Below, piece by piece: positions 1 through 11,033 of a stretch of DNA of 64,000 bases (the first letter of the stretch is position 1; each line of letters opens with the position of its first letter). The DNA is taken from NCBI GenBank assembly GCA_037179515.1, contig JAXCGZ010007605.1, positions 88,501-152,500 on the forward strand, written 5' to 3'. This DNA is from Halocaridina rubra. Taxonomy: Eukaryota; Arthropoda; Malacostraca; Decapoda; Atyidae. Both the position numbers and the translations under genes were made by a program. The notes under the pieces were generated by a model, which saw only the letters and a program-made list of their open reading frames with translations, had not been told where the DNA came from and made no database searches.

Positions 1-665
1 GTGATAGGTAAGTTTACCGTGAATAACCTATACGTACTGTACAAAAATAACACATTATGTTTATGATAACAATAATGATAATACAGTAACTTTACGAGAC
101 TAACATGTGAGAGCAGAGAGAGGTACAGTAATGATGACGATGAGGGTGATGATGACGTTTACATACTGCACAGCCGACGACTGCTTTACGGCTCTAATGA
201 TGGCGGCACCGTAATAACTGAATAGGTCTGGCGAGACAAGGGAAGATCTGGAAGAATCAAGCTTCAATCAAAAAGCCAATCAGACCCCAGGATACAGAAC
301 ACAATTCTGTGATTAGTTGTCTCCCACCCATCAGCCAATATCATCCCGTGTACTATCTCACGTAGTTGCGACACTTTGTGTTTTCCAAGACGCAGATATC
401 TACACAGCACATACCGTACCGGTATCGTATTTTATGTGGCGCAGTACTGTGAGTTACATGTTTAAATTAATATTTTTTACTATTTTTTACTGTTTTATTA
501 TTCTTAGGCTAGGAAACACTTTTTTTTATCAATACAATAATGAAAATACTGGAAATTTTAATATTTTCACATACCTGTATTCACATTTTCACATGCTCGC
601 CATAAAAACCCGCGATGCACTGAATCCATGGAAGGTGAACCGTGATATAGCGAGGGATTACTGTA
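1..665. mobile_element. Non-autonomous pogo/Tigger-like element, right part
   Basis: Non-coding DNA that enters from the left window edge. It shares blocks with the larger Tigger at 23251-27113: the GTGATAGG...TTACCGTGAAT block, 'aaaaagccaatcagacccca', 'gtatcgtattttaygtgg' and the 'ttattattcttaggctagga' block. It ends at 607-665 in a terminal inverted repeat finishing GCGAGGGATTACTG followed by TA. The sequence matches and the TIR are seen directly. That this is an internally deleted Tigger derivative is inferred. No transposase frame is present. The 149-residue open frame here looks like chance. Confidence 0.65.
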
Positions 666-727
666 TAGTAATCCCTTGCTATATCGCGATTCACCTACCA
701 CGAATTCAGTGCATCGTGGTTTTTTTG
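607..727. repeat. Head-to-head Tigger TIR palindrome
   Basis: Two roughly 60-bp terminal inverted repeats meet at a TA (665/667) and form a near-perfect palindrome. The left arm ends GCGAGGGATTACTG and the right arm starts AGTAATCCCTTGC. Both arms carry 'cactgaat(t/c)c' and a GATGCAC-type motif further in. The arrangement fits one TA-targeting element inserted directly beside another. Confidence 0.75.
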
Positions 728-843
728 GCGAGGTGTGTGTGTTTCTTTTTTTGTGTGAGTGTGTGAGTGATTACCTAATTGTGTTTACGGGAAAGAGCCC
801 AAAGCTCATATCTTCCCGTCTCCTGATCGGTTCCATTTTGTAC

Positions 844-3837
844 TTAGTGATACTTATCATACCTGTCCTTAAAACTATGGTTTGAGATAGCATTAACCAC
901 CTCCTCGCTTAGCGAATTCCAATTATCAACTACTCTTTCACTGAAAAAGTATTTCCTTACATCCTGCAAAGAAGTTCTCTTATGAAGCTTCAAACTATGA
1001 CCTCTAGTTCTAGAGCCTGCCATATCAAGATATCGATCCCTATCCACTCTATCATAACCATGTAGGAATTTAAAGACTGTCACTATTTCCCCCCCCCCCT
1101 CAATCTTCTAGCTTCGAGTGATGGTAAGTCTTATTCCCTCAGCCTCTCATCATAACTGAGATTACGTATATCTGGCACCAGTTTCGTGGCATGTCTTTGA
1201 ACTTTTTCGAGCTTAGCTATGTGCTTTTTCAATGCGGATTCCAAAAGGGGGCTGCATATTCGAGTTTTGGCCTCACATAGGTTACATAAATATTTTTGAA
1301 CATTTCCTTGTCCATGTGCCTGAAGGCTACCCTTACATTTGATAAGAAGGCATATGCTGCCCTTACTATGCCATTTATATGTATTTCTGGAGACAAAACT
1401 GCCAGTATGTTTACTCCTAGATCTCTCTCATCTGTCTCTTGAAGTTGTACTCCAGCCACCGAGTAGTCAAGCTTGGGCCTTCTTGCACTTGTACCCATTC
1501 TCATTACCTTACATTTTGACGTATTGAATTTCATCAGCCATTTTTCTGACCACTCATGCAGACTATTTAGATCTTCCTGAAGTACTCTACCATTGTTCTC
1601 GTTTCCTACTTTCTTCACAATCTTTGCATCATTTGCAAACATATTCATGAATGAATTTACAGACTCTGGTAGGTCATTTACATATACAAGGAAAAGTGGC
1701 CCTAAAACTGAACCCTGTGGAACTCCACTTCTAATTGACATTTCCACCTACTCTAGCCATTGCTTGCAGCTTCCTAATAAATCTCCCATGTGAAACAGTG
1801 TCAAACGCTTTCTGGAAGTCTAGGAATATGCAATCTGCCCAGCCCTCTCTTTCCTGTAAGATTCGGCTTACCTCATCATAAAATTCTAATAAGTTTTTTA
1901 CTGTTGATCTACCTTCTCTGAAGCCATGCTGCCTCACTGACAAAAAGTTAAAGGATTCCAAGTGAAGAGAGATATGTTTCCTTAGTAGTTTCTCCATAAC
2001 TTTGCAAACTATGCTGGTCAAGGAAACTGGTCTATAGTTCAGAGCCGTATCCCTCCTTCCCTTTTTGAAGATAGGTATCACGTTTGCTTGTTTCCAGCAT
2101 CTTGGAATCTCCCCTGACTCCAGTGACTTTTTAAATATGATACTTAGTACCACTGATATCAAGTGTGCACATTTTTTAAGTACATGAGGGGATATATTAT
2201 CAGGACCTGTAGCTTTAGGAACATCTAACTCCATCAGCGCTTTGCATACCTCTGTGGCTGTAAGGTTGATGTTCTCTAATACCGGCCCTTGAGCGTCTGT
2301 CTCTGCAATCTGAGGGGGTGGGGTATATTTTGCTGTAAATACTAACTGAAACTCCTTGTTCAATTCTTTGCAGATCTCTTCATCCGTCTCAGTGATGCTT
2401 CCATCCTCTCTCTTAAGCCTTAAAACCTGTTCTTTTACCTTCAGTTTTCCTCTGATAAAGCTGTGGAAAATCTTAGGATTTTCTTTAGCCTTCCTGGTGA
2501 TGTTCCTCTCATAGTCTCTCTCTGCCTCTCTTCATTTACTTAGGTAGTCATTTCTTGCTCTTTTGTAGGTTTGCCAGGCATTTATGTTTTTTCTCCTCCT
2601 ATTCCTTTTCCAGCATTTGTCTCTCCACTCCTTAGCTCTTTTACACTCATTATAGAGCCATTTCTCTCTGGCATGAATTACACCTATGTTGGTGACAGGT
2701 ATGCAGCAATCTACTTGTCTCACAAAAGATATCATACATTAGTACCTTGTTCAATTCTTTGCAGATCTCTTCATCCATCTCGGTGATGCTTCCATCCTCT
2801 CCTCTGATAAAGCTGTGGAAAAGCTTGGGATTTTCTTTAGCCTTCCTAGTGATGTCCCTCTCATAGTCTCTCTCTGCCTCTCTTCTTTTACTTAGGTAGT
2901 CATTTCTTGCTCTTTTATAGGTTTGCCCGGCATTTATGTTTTTTCTCCTCCCATACCTTTTCCAGCATTTGTCTTTCCACTCCTTAGCTCTTTTACACTC
3001 ATTATCGAACCATTTCTCTCGTGCATGAATAACACCTACTTTGGTGAAAAGTATGCAGCAATCTACTATCTTCCCATATTTCTCACAAAAGATATCATAC
3101 ATTTCTTGTACAGATTTGTTGTCAAATAAGGTTCTCCAGTCAATAACTGCAAAAAGCTAATTCATTTTGATGTAATCTTCTTGTGGATAGTTCCTCCTCA
3201 TGTCCTCAGTGCCTCTACTCTCAGGCAGAATATCTTCAATGATATACTCCATCAACAACGCACAGTGGTCACGCTTTCAAATTGGTGGTTCATACTCAAT
3301 TTTTTCAATATCCAGCACATTATCTGTGAATACTAGATCAAGTTGTGATGGCTCATCCCCACCCCTGGCCCTCTTTGGTTCCATTACATGTTGTTGTAGG
3401 AAATTCCCTTCTATGCAATCTAGGAATCTTGCCCCGAATGAGTCCTCACCACTGTGTGGGTCAAGATTTATCCAATCTATCTCTTTATGATTAAAATCTC
3501 CCATAATCAAAATCCCACATTTTCTCTCCCGTGCCATGTTAACAGTTGAATTTATGACTTCAATAGTACGTATATGACTTTCCTCATAAACTTCTAGCCT
3601 ATTCTGGTTCCTTGGTGGGTTATATACAACAGTTATTATAATGCTCTCAGACCCAGTATTTATGCGAGCAACAAGAAATTCCTTGAATTCACTTTCTATA
3701 GCCAAGTTTATTTCTTCAACTTGAATCCTTTCACTTATGAGCAGTGCTATCCCTCCACCAGTCCTCTCAGATCTTTCAACCCTTAATATTCTGAAGCTCT
3801 TAGGAAAAACTGTGACACTGTTTATGTCCTCACTCAA
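844..3837 (-). pseudogene. LINE copy 1 ORF2: endonuclease + reverse transcriptase, broken
   Basis: From the N-terminal side, an EEP-type endonuclease carries the GDFNHKEIDW motif and 'LDLVFTDN'. A stop at about 3277 interrupts it before the (S/R)DH motif. A reverse transcriptase follows, with 'NVIPIFKKGRRD', 'FLDFQKAFDTVSHG', '[12 protein letters not shown]' and a FANDAK catalytic box. The other copies have FADDAK, so one catalytic Asp is replaced by Asn here. The C-terminal region reads 'YVRPKLEYAAPFWNPH'. The frame is cut at about 1085, 1229, 1740, 2363 and 3100. This enzyme would make and integrate LINE cDNA by target-primed reverse transcription. This copy cannot. Confidence 0.85.
2360..3100 (-). 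repeat. Tandem duplication of ~390 bp inside LINE copy 1
   Basis: The segment from 'caattctttgcagatctctt' (about 2360) to 'gcatgaattacacctatgtt' recurs at about 2751-3060. The second unit lacks about 40 bp ('cttaagccttaaaacctgtt' and following). LINE copy 2 has the segment once, so this is a local duplication within the ORF2 region between endonuclease and RT. Confidence 0.85.
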
Positions 3838-3942
3838 CTTAGTCTCTGTAATTTGCTACTATATATGCCTTACTGTTGTGAATCCTATCTTTTAATTCTA
3901 CTGCCTTACCAGCTAATCCATCAGCATTTGTGTATAACAATC

Positions 3943-4544
3943 TTAATGATGCCCCATCCCCTGATCTTTTGTCATTATCTTCTTTATCTCCCCTTTATCT
4001 GGAAGAACTCTGAAATTAAAATTTTTCTTCTCGTCTTCATTTCTTTCCTCATTTAACCTTCTTGCCTCTTGCAACAAGTTTTTGATCTTTCCCATCTCTT
4101 CATGTGTTTTGTATCGTCTAATGAACACTTCTTTGAATTCTTGAAGGTCTTTTAGACTTTTTTTTCTCAACAATATATCCCTACATGTTTCCCCTCTCTC
4201 AAAGGTTACTTTTGTTGGTCTTGGCTTTCCTTCCCTCGAATATTTGCCTAGTTGGTGAATGTTTACAATATCCTCAGGACCACAAACTACTCCAAGCTTT
4301 CTTATCAGGTCTACAACCCTGGGATTCGCTTATGCCTGAGATTACCTTTGTCTTCTTTATCAAGTGCCTGTTTAATCAGTGGATTTGCCCTTTCCATCAC
4401 AACGTCTTTCATTTTTTCGATTAATGTCTCTTTATAGTCAACTGTTTGTATGTTTTCCAGTGCCACCACCTTTACAGCCTCTTTTACTGCCACATTCCCC
4501 TTTAGTGCATCAGCAAAGGAAGTTTTCATGGCATTATGTTCCAT
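3943..4544 (-). pseudogene. LINE copy 1 ORF1-like region
   Basis: Two frames, 4311-4544 (starts MEHNAMKTSFADALKG) and 3943-4173 (contains EEMGKIKNLLQEARRLNEE), lie upstream of the endonuclease on the same strand. They are rich in Lys and Glu and are predicted helical or coiled, as expected for the nucleic-acid-binding ORF1 of a LINE. A break near 4180-4310 separates them. I see no zinc knuckle. Copy 2 retains only the 3' part of this region. Confidence 0.55.
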
Positions 4545-4555
4545 ATTCAGCTCCT

Positions 4556-4588
<33 letters not shown>
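4556..4588. repeat. (TG)n microsatellite between LINE copies 1 and 2
   Basis: Uninterrupted TG run between the 5' end of copy 1 and the 3' end of copy 2. Confidence 0.95.
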
Positions 4589-4591
<3 letters not shown>

Positions 4592-7564
4592 TACCTAATT
4601 GTGTTTACGGGAAAGAGCCCAAAGCTCGTATCTTCCCGTCTCCTGATTGGTTCCATTTTATACTTAGTGATACTTATCATACCTGTCCTTAAAACTATGG
4701 ATTGAGATAGCATTAACTACCTCCTCGCTTAGCCAATTCCAATTATCATCTACTCTTACACTGAAAAAGTATTTCCTTACATCCTGCAAAGAAGTTTTCT
4801 TACGAAGCTTCAAACTATGACCTCTAGTTCTAGAGCCAGCCATATCAAAATATCGATCCCTATCCACTCTATCATAACCATGAAGGAATTTAAAGACTGT
4901 CACCATATCCCCCTCAATCTTCTAGCTTCTAGTGATGGTAAGTCTGATTCCCTCAGCCTCTCATCATAACTGGGATTGCGTATTTCTGGCACCAGTTTCG
5001 TGGCATGTCTTTGAACTTTTTCAAGCTTAGCTATGTGCTTTTTCAAGTGCGGATTCCAAAAGGGGGCTGCATATTCGAGTTTTGGCCTCACATAGGTTAC
5101 ATAAATATTTCTGAACATTTCCTTGTCCATGTGCCTGAAGGCTACCCTTACATTTGATAAGAAGGCATATGCTGCCCTTACTATGCCATTTATATGTATT
5201 TCTGGAGACAAATCTGCCAGTATGTTTACTCCTAGATCTCATTTTCTGTCTCTTGAGTTGTACTCCAGCCACCGAGTAGTCAAGCTTGGGCCTTCTTGCA
5301 CTTGTACCCATTCTCATTACCTTACATTTTGAAGTATTGAATTTCATTAGCCACTTTTCTGACCACTGCAGACTATTTAGATCTTCCTGAAGTTCTCTAC
5401 CATTGTTCTCGTTTCTTACTTTCTTCACAATCTTTGCATCATCTGCAAACATATTCATGAATGAATTTACAGCCTCTGGTAGGTCATTTACATATACAAG
5501 GAACAAAAGTGGCCCTAAAATTGAACCCTGTGGAACTCCACTACTAACTCTTCTCCATTCAGACACTGATTGTCTTACTCTAACCCTCTGTTCCCTTCCT
5601 TCTAAGTAAGTTTTTATCCATTCCAAGACATTTCCACCTATTCTAGCCATTGCTGGCAGCTTCCTAATAAGTCTCCCATGTGGAACAGTGTCAAACGCTT
5701 TCTGGAAGTCTAGGAATATGCTATCTGCCCAGCCCTCTCTTTCCTGTAAGATTCGGCTTACCTCATCATAAAATTCTAATAAGTTTGTTACTGTTGATCT
5801 ACCTTCTCTGAAGCCATGTTGCCTCACTGACAAAAAGTTGAAGGATTCCAAGTGGAGAGAGATATGTTTCCTTAATAGTTTCTCCTTAACTATGCAAACT
5901 ATGCTGGTCAAGGAAACTGGTCTATAGTTCAGAGCCGTATCCCTCCTAGCCTTTTTGAAGATAGGTATCACGTTTGCTTGTTTCCAGCATCTTGGAATCT
6001 CCCCTGACTCCATTGACTTTTTAAATATGATACTTAGTGCCACTGATATTGAGTTTGCGCATTTTTTAAGTACATGAGGGGATATGTCATCAGGTCCTGT
6101 AGCTTTATGAACATCTAACTCCATCAGTGCCTTGTATACCTCTGTGGCTGTAGGGTTAATATTCTCTAATACCGGCCCTTGAGCTTCTATCTCTGCAATC
6201 TGAGGGGGTGGGGTATTTTCCACTGTAAATACTGACTGAAACTCCTTGTTCAATTCTTTGCATATCTCTTCATCCGTCTCAGTGATGCTTCCATCCTCTC
6301 TCTTAAGCCTTAAAACCTGTTCTTTTGCCTTCAGTTTTCCTCTGATAAGGCTGTGGAAAAGCTTGAAATTTTCTTTAGCCTTCCTGGTGATGTCCCTTTC
6401 ATAGTCTCTCTCTGCCTCTCTTCCTTTACTTAGGTAGTTATTTCTTGCTCTTTTGTAGGTTTGCCGGGCATTTATGTTTTTTCTCCTCCTATTCCTTTTC
6501 CAGCATTTGTCTCTCCACTCCTTAGCTCTTTTACACTCATTATAGATCCATTTCTCTCTGGCATGAATTACACCTACTTTGGTGAAAGGTATGCAGCAAT
6601 CTACTATCTTTCCATATTTCTCACAAAATATGTGATACATTTCTTATACAGATTTGTTGTAAAATAAGGTTCTCCACTCAATAACTGCAAAAAGCTCATT
6701 CATTTTGATGCAATCTCCTTTTGGATAGTTCCTCTTCATGTACTCAGTGCCTCTACTCTCAGGCAGAATATCTTCAATGATATACTCCATCAACAACACA
6801 CAGTGGTCACTCTTTCAAATTGGTGGTTCATACTCAATTTTTTCAATATCCAACACATTATCTGTGAACACTAGATCAGGTAGTGATGGCTCATCCCCAC
6901 CCCTGGACCTCGTTGGTTCCATTACTTGTTGGTGTAGGAAATTCCCTTGTACGCAGTCTAGCAATCTTGCCCCGAATGAGTCCTCACCACTGTGTGGGTC
7001 AAGATTTATCCAATCTATCTCTTTATGATTAAAATCTCCCATAATCAAAATCCTACATTTTCTCTCCCGTGCCATGTTAACAACTGAGTTTATGACTTCA
7101 ATAGTACCTATATGACTTTCCTCATAAACTTCTAGCCTATTCTGGTTCACTTTCTATTGCCAAGTTTATTTCTTCAACTTGAATCCTTTCACTTATGAGC
7201 AGTGCTATCCCTCCACCAGTCCTCTCAGATCTTTCAACCCTTAATATTCTGAAGCCCTTAGGAAAAACTGTGACACTGTTTATGTCCTCACTCAACCTAG
7301 TCTCTATAATTGCTACTATATCTGCCTTACTGTTGTGAATCCTATCTTTTAATTCTACTGCCTTACCAGCTAATCCATCAGCATTTGTTTATAACATTCT
7401 TAATGATACCCCATCCCCTGATCTTCTGTCATTATCTTCTTTATCTCCCCTGTGTCTGGAAGAACTCTGAAATTAAAATTTTTCTTCCTCATTTAACCTT
7501 CTTGCCTCTTGCAACAAGTTTTTGATCTTTCTCATCTCTTCCTGTGTTCTGTATCGTCTAATGA
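4589..7564 (-). mobile_element. LINE copy 2, 5'-truncated, head-to-tail with copy 1
   Basis: Same LINE family and orientation as copy 1. The 3' terminal motif at 4589 abuts the (TG)n. The 5' end stops in ORF1-like sequence at about 7562, where a short inverted repeat and another TG run begin. It lacks about 100 bp of endonuclease sequence near 7145 that copy 1 keeps. Confidence 0.85.
4664..7290 (-). pseudogene. LINE copy 2 ORF2: endonuclease + reverse transcriptase
   Basis: The longest RT frame in the window (5027-6640, 537 aa) carries 'NVIPIFKKARRD', 'FLDFQKAFDTVPHG', '[19 protein letters not shown]' and the catalytic FADDAK. It frameshifts near 5250 ('QLKRQKMR' instead of 'QLQETENERD'), and the C-terminal part continues at 4900-5211 and 4664-4906. 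The endonuclease (6815-7290) keeps 'GDFNHKEIDW' and 'LPDLVFTDN', then a TGA stop immediately before KSDHC. The same stop is in copy 1. This is a dead copy. RNase H is absent, as in CR1/jockey-type elements. Confidence 0.85.
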
Positions 7565-7572
7565 CGATACAG
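7549..7572. repeat. Perfect inverted repeat at the 5' junction of LINE copy 2
   Basis: CTGTATCGTC and GACGATACAG form a perfect 10-bp inverted repeat around TAAT. In copy 1 the sequence after TAATGA continues into LINE ORF1. The second arm here is therefore extra sequence at the junction, probably a template-switch product of reverse transcription. Confidence 0.75.
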
Positions 7573-7574
7573 TG

Positions 7575-7692
7575 TGTGTGTGTGTGACACCAGGATGGGC
7601 CAAGAAATAATAAAATAATACTGCCTTTATCGAGCCTGGGCACAAAGAATACATAAAGTAAAGAGAAACAGAGATGGAGAGTGTAATGACCT
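7575..7692 (+). repeat. 'gtgacaccagg' dispersed repeat, partial
   Basis: Starts GTGACACCAGGATGGGCC and continues through 'gcctgggcacaaagaataca' and 'aaagagaaacagagatggag'. Related copies are at 15909, 29710, 31545 (-) and 60098 (-). It stops at GTAATGACCT where an LTR begins. The class is unknown: it could be a SINE-like repeat or part of the Tigger interior. Confidence 0.7.
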
Positions 7693-8066
7693 TGTAGTGG
7701 GGTAGTTCTCACTCTCCGGCTGTTCTTCTCACCTGTATCATGATATCATATTTATTGGTAGCGTGATCGGTGATAACAGATAAGCATCTTCTTTATAAGT
7801 ATTTATTTGGACAAACAATTAATTCCTCAGAGCTCCAATTCCTTCAGTTCCTTCACTATCAATTCCCGATTCCCGCCCCCAAGGGGGAGACTGCTAAGTT
7901 GTGGATGTGACTTCTGCCCCTGGCAAGGTCTGATCTCTTACTAACTGCGCTCTGTTGACGGCCGTAGAGGTCGTTGGGTATTGAGTGCGTCACTGCCATC
8001 TGGCAATTATAGGCATCTATGAAATGCCGTGTGAGGTTAGAGGCATCTATGATATACCTTATGACA
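7693..8066 (-). mobile_element. Probable LTR of a retroelement (minus orientation)
   Basis: On the minus strand the segment begins TGTCATAAGGTATATC and ends CCCCACTACA, giving the TG...CA ends of an LTR. Immediately upstream in that orientation is a purine run (TTTGGGGGTGGGGAG, plus-strand 8067-8081) that resembles a polypurine tract. It interrupts the dispersed repeat at GTAATGACC. No second LTR is in the window. Confidence 0.5.
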
Positions 8067-8566
8067 CTCCCCACCCCCAAACTGAAATATCTCCAATATA
8101 TCAGATTAAGAATAACTACTTCCATGAGAGCCTTATAATTTTCTAGCACTATTTTACAAAAAATGGGGCAGAACTATCTGAGAAACTAACTTTTGAAACT
8201 ATTACAATCTCATACAATTATCTAAACAGATTACAGTAATATCAAACTTACTATGCGTAAAGCATACAAAGAAAAATATGTTCTTTATAATAAGCATTGC
8301 AATTAAAATAAAAAAATCAAACTTAAGTATTCTCAATTGCAATATATAGCTACTAACCATTGGCAAAATTCCTTAAGAACAAAGCTAATTAAGCTATTTC
8401 ATTATTCAAACAGTATATAATACATTTGGACATGATATATGCAAGTACTTTTAAAACAAAACATTTGTCATGGTGTGAAAAGTTAAAAACATTCACAATT
8501 ACAATATGTAATTACTGTTCAAGGACAAACTGATAGGAGAATTAAATGAACATAATATAAAACAAA
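8067..8566 (-). other. Possible internal remnant of LTR element, non-coding
   Basis: AT-rich sequence next to the putative polypurine tract. No open frame or motif recognised. It runs to the Tigger TIR at about 8567. Confidence 0.3.
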
Positions 8567-8637
8567 CAAAATCCGCGATGCACTGAATTCACGATAGGTG
8601 AACCGTGATATAGCGAGGGATTACTGTATTCTCTGCA

Positions 8638-8920
8638 TGCTATTTCCCTGACGATATTATATCGAAAGTTTGTTTGCTGTTTGTTCTTAATGCTTTTTTC
8701 AATCTTCATAATATCACGTTCATATGAAATTACGCTTGCGTGTTGTTATTAATAAAGTAAAGGGTGGTTTGTTAACAGTGCAGGGAGTGTTTGTACAGTA
8801 AAGGTAAAAATGAATGTAAAATACCTATGATAAATATGGTGCACCTACTTCGCGGATTTTCACCTATCGCGACAGGTCCCGGAACCGAACCCCCGCGATA
8901 AACGAGCGAGCCGTGTATAT
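8638..8920. mobile_element. Tigger-like element fragment (type C)
   Basis: Contains 'ctgacgatattatatcgaaa', 'ggtttgttaacagtgcaggg' and a right TIR region 'ggtcccggaaccgaaccccc' ending with a GTGTA. A second copy lies at 30908-31123 plus 31783-31866. It is non-coding, and its left end is cut by the adjacent element. Confidence 0.6.
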
Positions 8921-9068
8921 TGAATTTTAAAAAAGTAGCAAACATATAGCCTTAGAAAAAATTTTATTCGAAATACACATGAATACACATCTAGCAGTAC
9001 AGCTGTATTTGTATTTATCAAGTTAATGGCTTATACTGTATATTTATTTGTTTATATATTTGGGTATA

Positions 9069-10897
9069 CAGTGAATCCCCCATTATCGCGGGTGTTCGGT
9101 CCCTGGGACCCGGCGCGAAACAGGAAAACTGCAGAGTAGGATCAACCTATATGTACATAGATATTTTAATTAATTTTTACGTTTACACCGTATAAGCTGT
9201 ATAAACCCTCCCTGTACTGTTAACAAACCACCCTTTACTTCATAAATAACAGCATGCAAGCATAAATTTATATGACATACTCATGTACATAGGTATTTTA
9301 CAATTATTTTTACGTTTATTGTATAAACCCTCCCTGCACTGTTAAAAAACCACCCTTTACTTTAGAAATAACAGCATGCAACGTAAATTTATAAGTACGT
9401 GATAGGTAAAGTTACCTTATCTGTTATGGTTAATATTTTCCTTTGCCGCCTAGGCTCACTACAAGAAGCCTTAGAAGATGAAGGATGCTTGGGAGGCATT
9501 GCAGAGGTTAAAATATGCGAGTAAAAAAATCACAAGCAAATCGTATTAATAAGCACGACGTGAACGGCACACACGAGTGAGGCGAGACAATGGAAGATGG
9601 TGGAAGCCTTTGTCCGAAATGCTGATAGCGGTATTGTATTTTACATGTTGCAATACTGTTAGTATTTTTGTTTTTCACTATTTTTTACTGTTTTATTATT
9701 CTTAGGCTAAGAAGTACGTTTTTTATCAATAAAATCATGAAACTACTGGAAATATGAATATATATGTACATAGATATTTTAATGTATTTTTACGTTTACA
9801 CTGTATAAACCCTCCCTGTACTGTTAAAAAAACACCCTTTACATTATAAATAACAGCAAGCAACGTAATTTTTTTATGAAAGTGATAGGAAAACTTACCA
9901 TGAATGAGGTGATGATGACTTGACATACATAGGTACAGTATTTAACAATAATTTTTACGTTTACGTAAAATAGCGGCCGACATCCACAAACTTTTTTCCT
10001 TCTTTCAACATATCTAAGAGTTTCACTTTATCTACAATGGTTAGCATTTTCCTTTGCCACTTAGGCTCACTACAAGAAGCCTTAGAAGATGAAGGATGCT
10101 TGGGAGGCATTGCAAAGGTTAAAATATGCGAGTAAAAAAATCACAAGCAAAACATATTAATAATAATAAGCACAACATGAATGGCGCACACAAGTTAGGC
10201 GAGACAATGGAAGATGGTGGAAGCCTTTGTCCGAAACGCTGATAGCGGTATCGTATTTTACATGTTGCAATACTGTTAGTATTTATGTTTTTTACTATTT
10301 TTTACTCTTATATTATTCTTAGGCTAAGAAATACATTTTTTTTTTATCAATAAAATCATGAAACTACTGGAAATATAAATATATATGCTAGCTCACGTAG
10401 CTGCGACCCCAATACATTGTACGCTATCGAACAGTATTTCGTATGATGCAATACTGTGAGTTATACTGTACGTACGTATATCATTCAGTTATTAGTACAA
10501 TGTATATTAATTTAAAATTCATCTACTTATTTGATGATTGTAGAAAATCTATTGTATTTATTCATTGTAATTTGGACCAAATATTCCTTTTGTAAAGATT
10601 ATACTGTACTTTTCAAAAGAGGTGGTCAATAAACATATCTATCTATCTACATTTATGTTTTTTACTATTTTTTACTGTTTTATAATTCGTAGGCTGGGAA
10701 ATAATTATTTTTTTATCAATTAGATAATGAAATATGTTTTTTTCAATAAAAAAAAATGAAAATACTGAGAATTTTCTTTTTTTAATATTTTAATGTTTTT
10801 TCATATACCCAAAAAATAAAATAATAATTTGCCAAAAAAAAAATCGTGGTACAGTGGAAACGCGAACCAAGAAATGCGATCCAACAGGGGATCACTG
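9069..10897. mobile_element. 1.8-kb non-autonomous Tigger element
   Basis: Flanked by TA (9067-9068, 10898-10899). The left end is CAGTGAATCCCCCATTATCG. The right end, on the opposite strand, begins CAGTGATCCCC. The interior carries two copies of the first ~25 codons of the type-F transposase (minus strand, start codons near 9500 and 10110, MPPKHPSSSKASCSEP), plus blocks of the 160-bp repeat seen at 23340-24300. It is an internally deleted and duplicated relative of the 23251-27113 element. Confidence 0.8.
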
Positions 10898-11033
10898 TAT
10901 ATAAGGATTATATTGAATTTAAAAAGAAAATACCAAACACTTAGCTGTAAATACGATTTTATTCAAAATAAGTTGTTGAGTGTTATGTAAGAATGTGGCG
11001 TCACATGGCATTAGAAAAAAAAGAAGAAGATCC

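Larger units (their letters stand above)
767..4550 (-). mobile_element. LINE copy 1 (CR1/jockey-like), near full length
   Basis: Non-LTR retrotransposon read on the minus strand. Its 3' end at about 767 carries the family terminal motif ATTACCTAATTGTG (plus-strand sense), next to TG-rich sequence. It contains ORF1-like frames (3943-4544), an apurinic-type endonuclease (3190-3837) and reverse transcriptase (844-3102). The 5' end abuts a (TG)n tract at 4556. Frameshifts, a shared stop and an internal duplication make it dead. The clade is a judgement from the RT without RNase H and the short terminal 3' repeats. Confidence 0.85.
667..8637. mobile_element. pogo/Tigger-like element split by nested insertions
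   Basis: The left TIR (667-727) and the right TIR (about 8567-8637, ending TAGCGAGGGATTACTG then TA) are inverted copies of each other over about 60 bp, including the CAGTGCATCG block. Between them lie a LINE array (767-7564), part of the 'gtgacaccaggaygggc' repeat (7575-7692) and an LTR-retroelement piece (7693 to about 8560). A related locus at 29622 has the same TIR followed by the same repeat without a LINE. The LINEs are therefore inferred to be later insertions. No transposase remains. Confidence 0.6.

Noticed and set aside
317..885. Open frames of 149 and 69 residues
   Set aside because: Lie in Tigger non-coding sequence and across a TIR palindrome. No motif.
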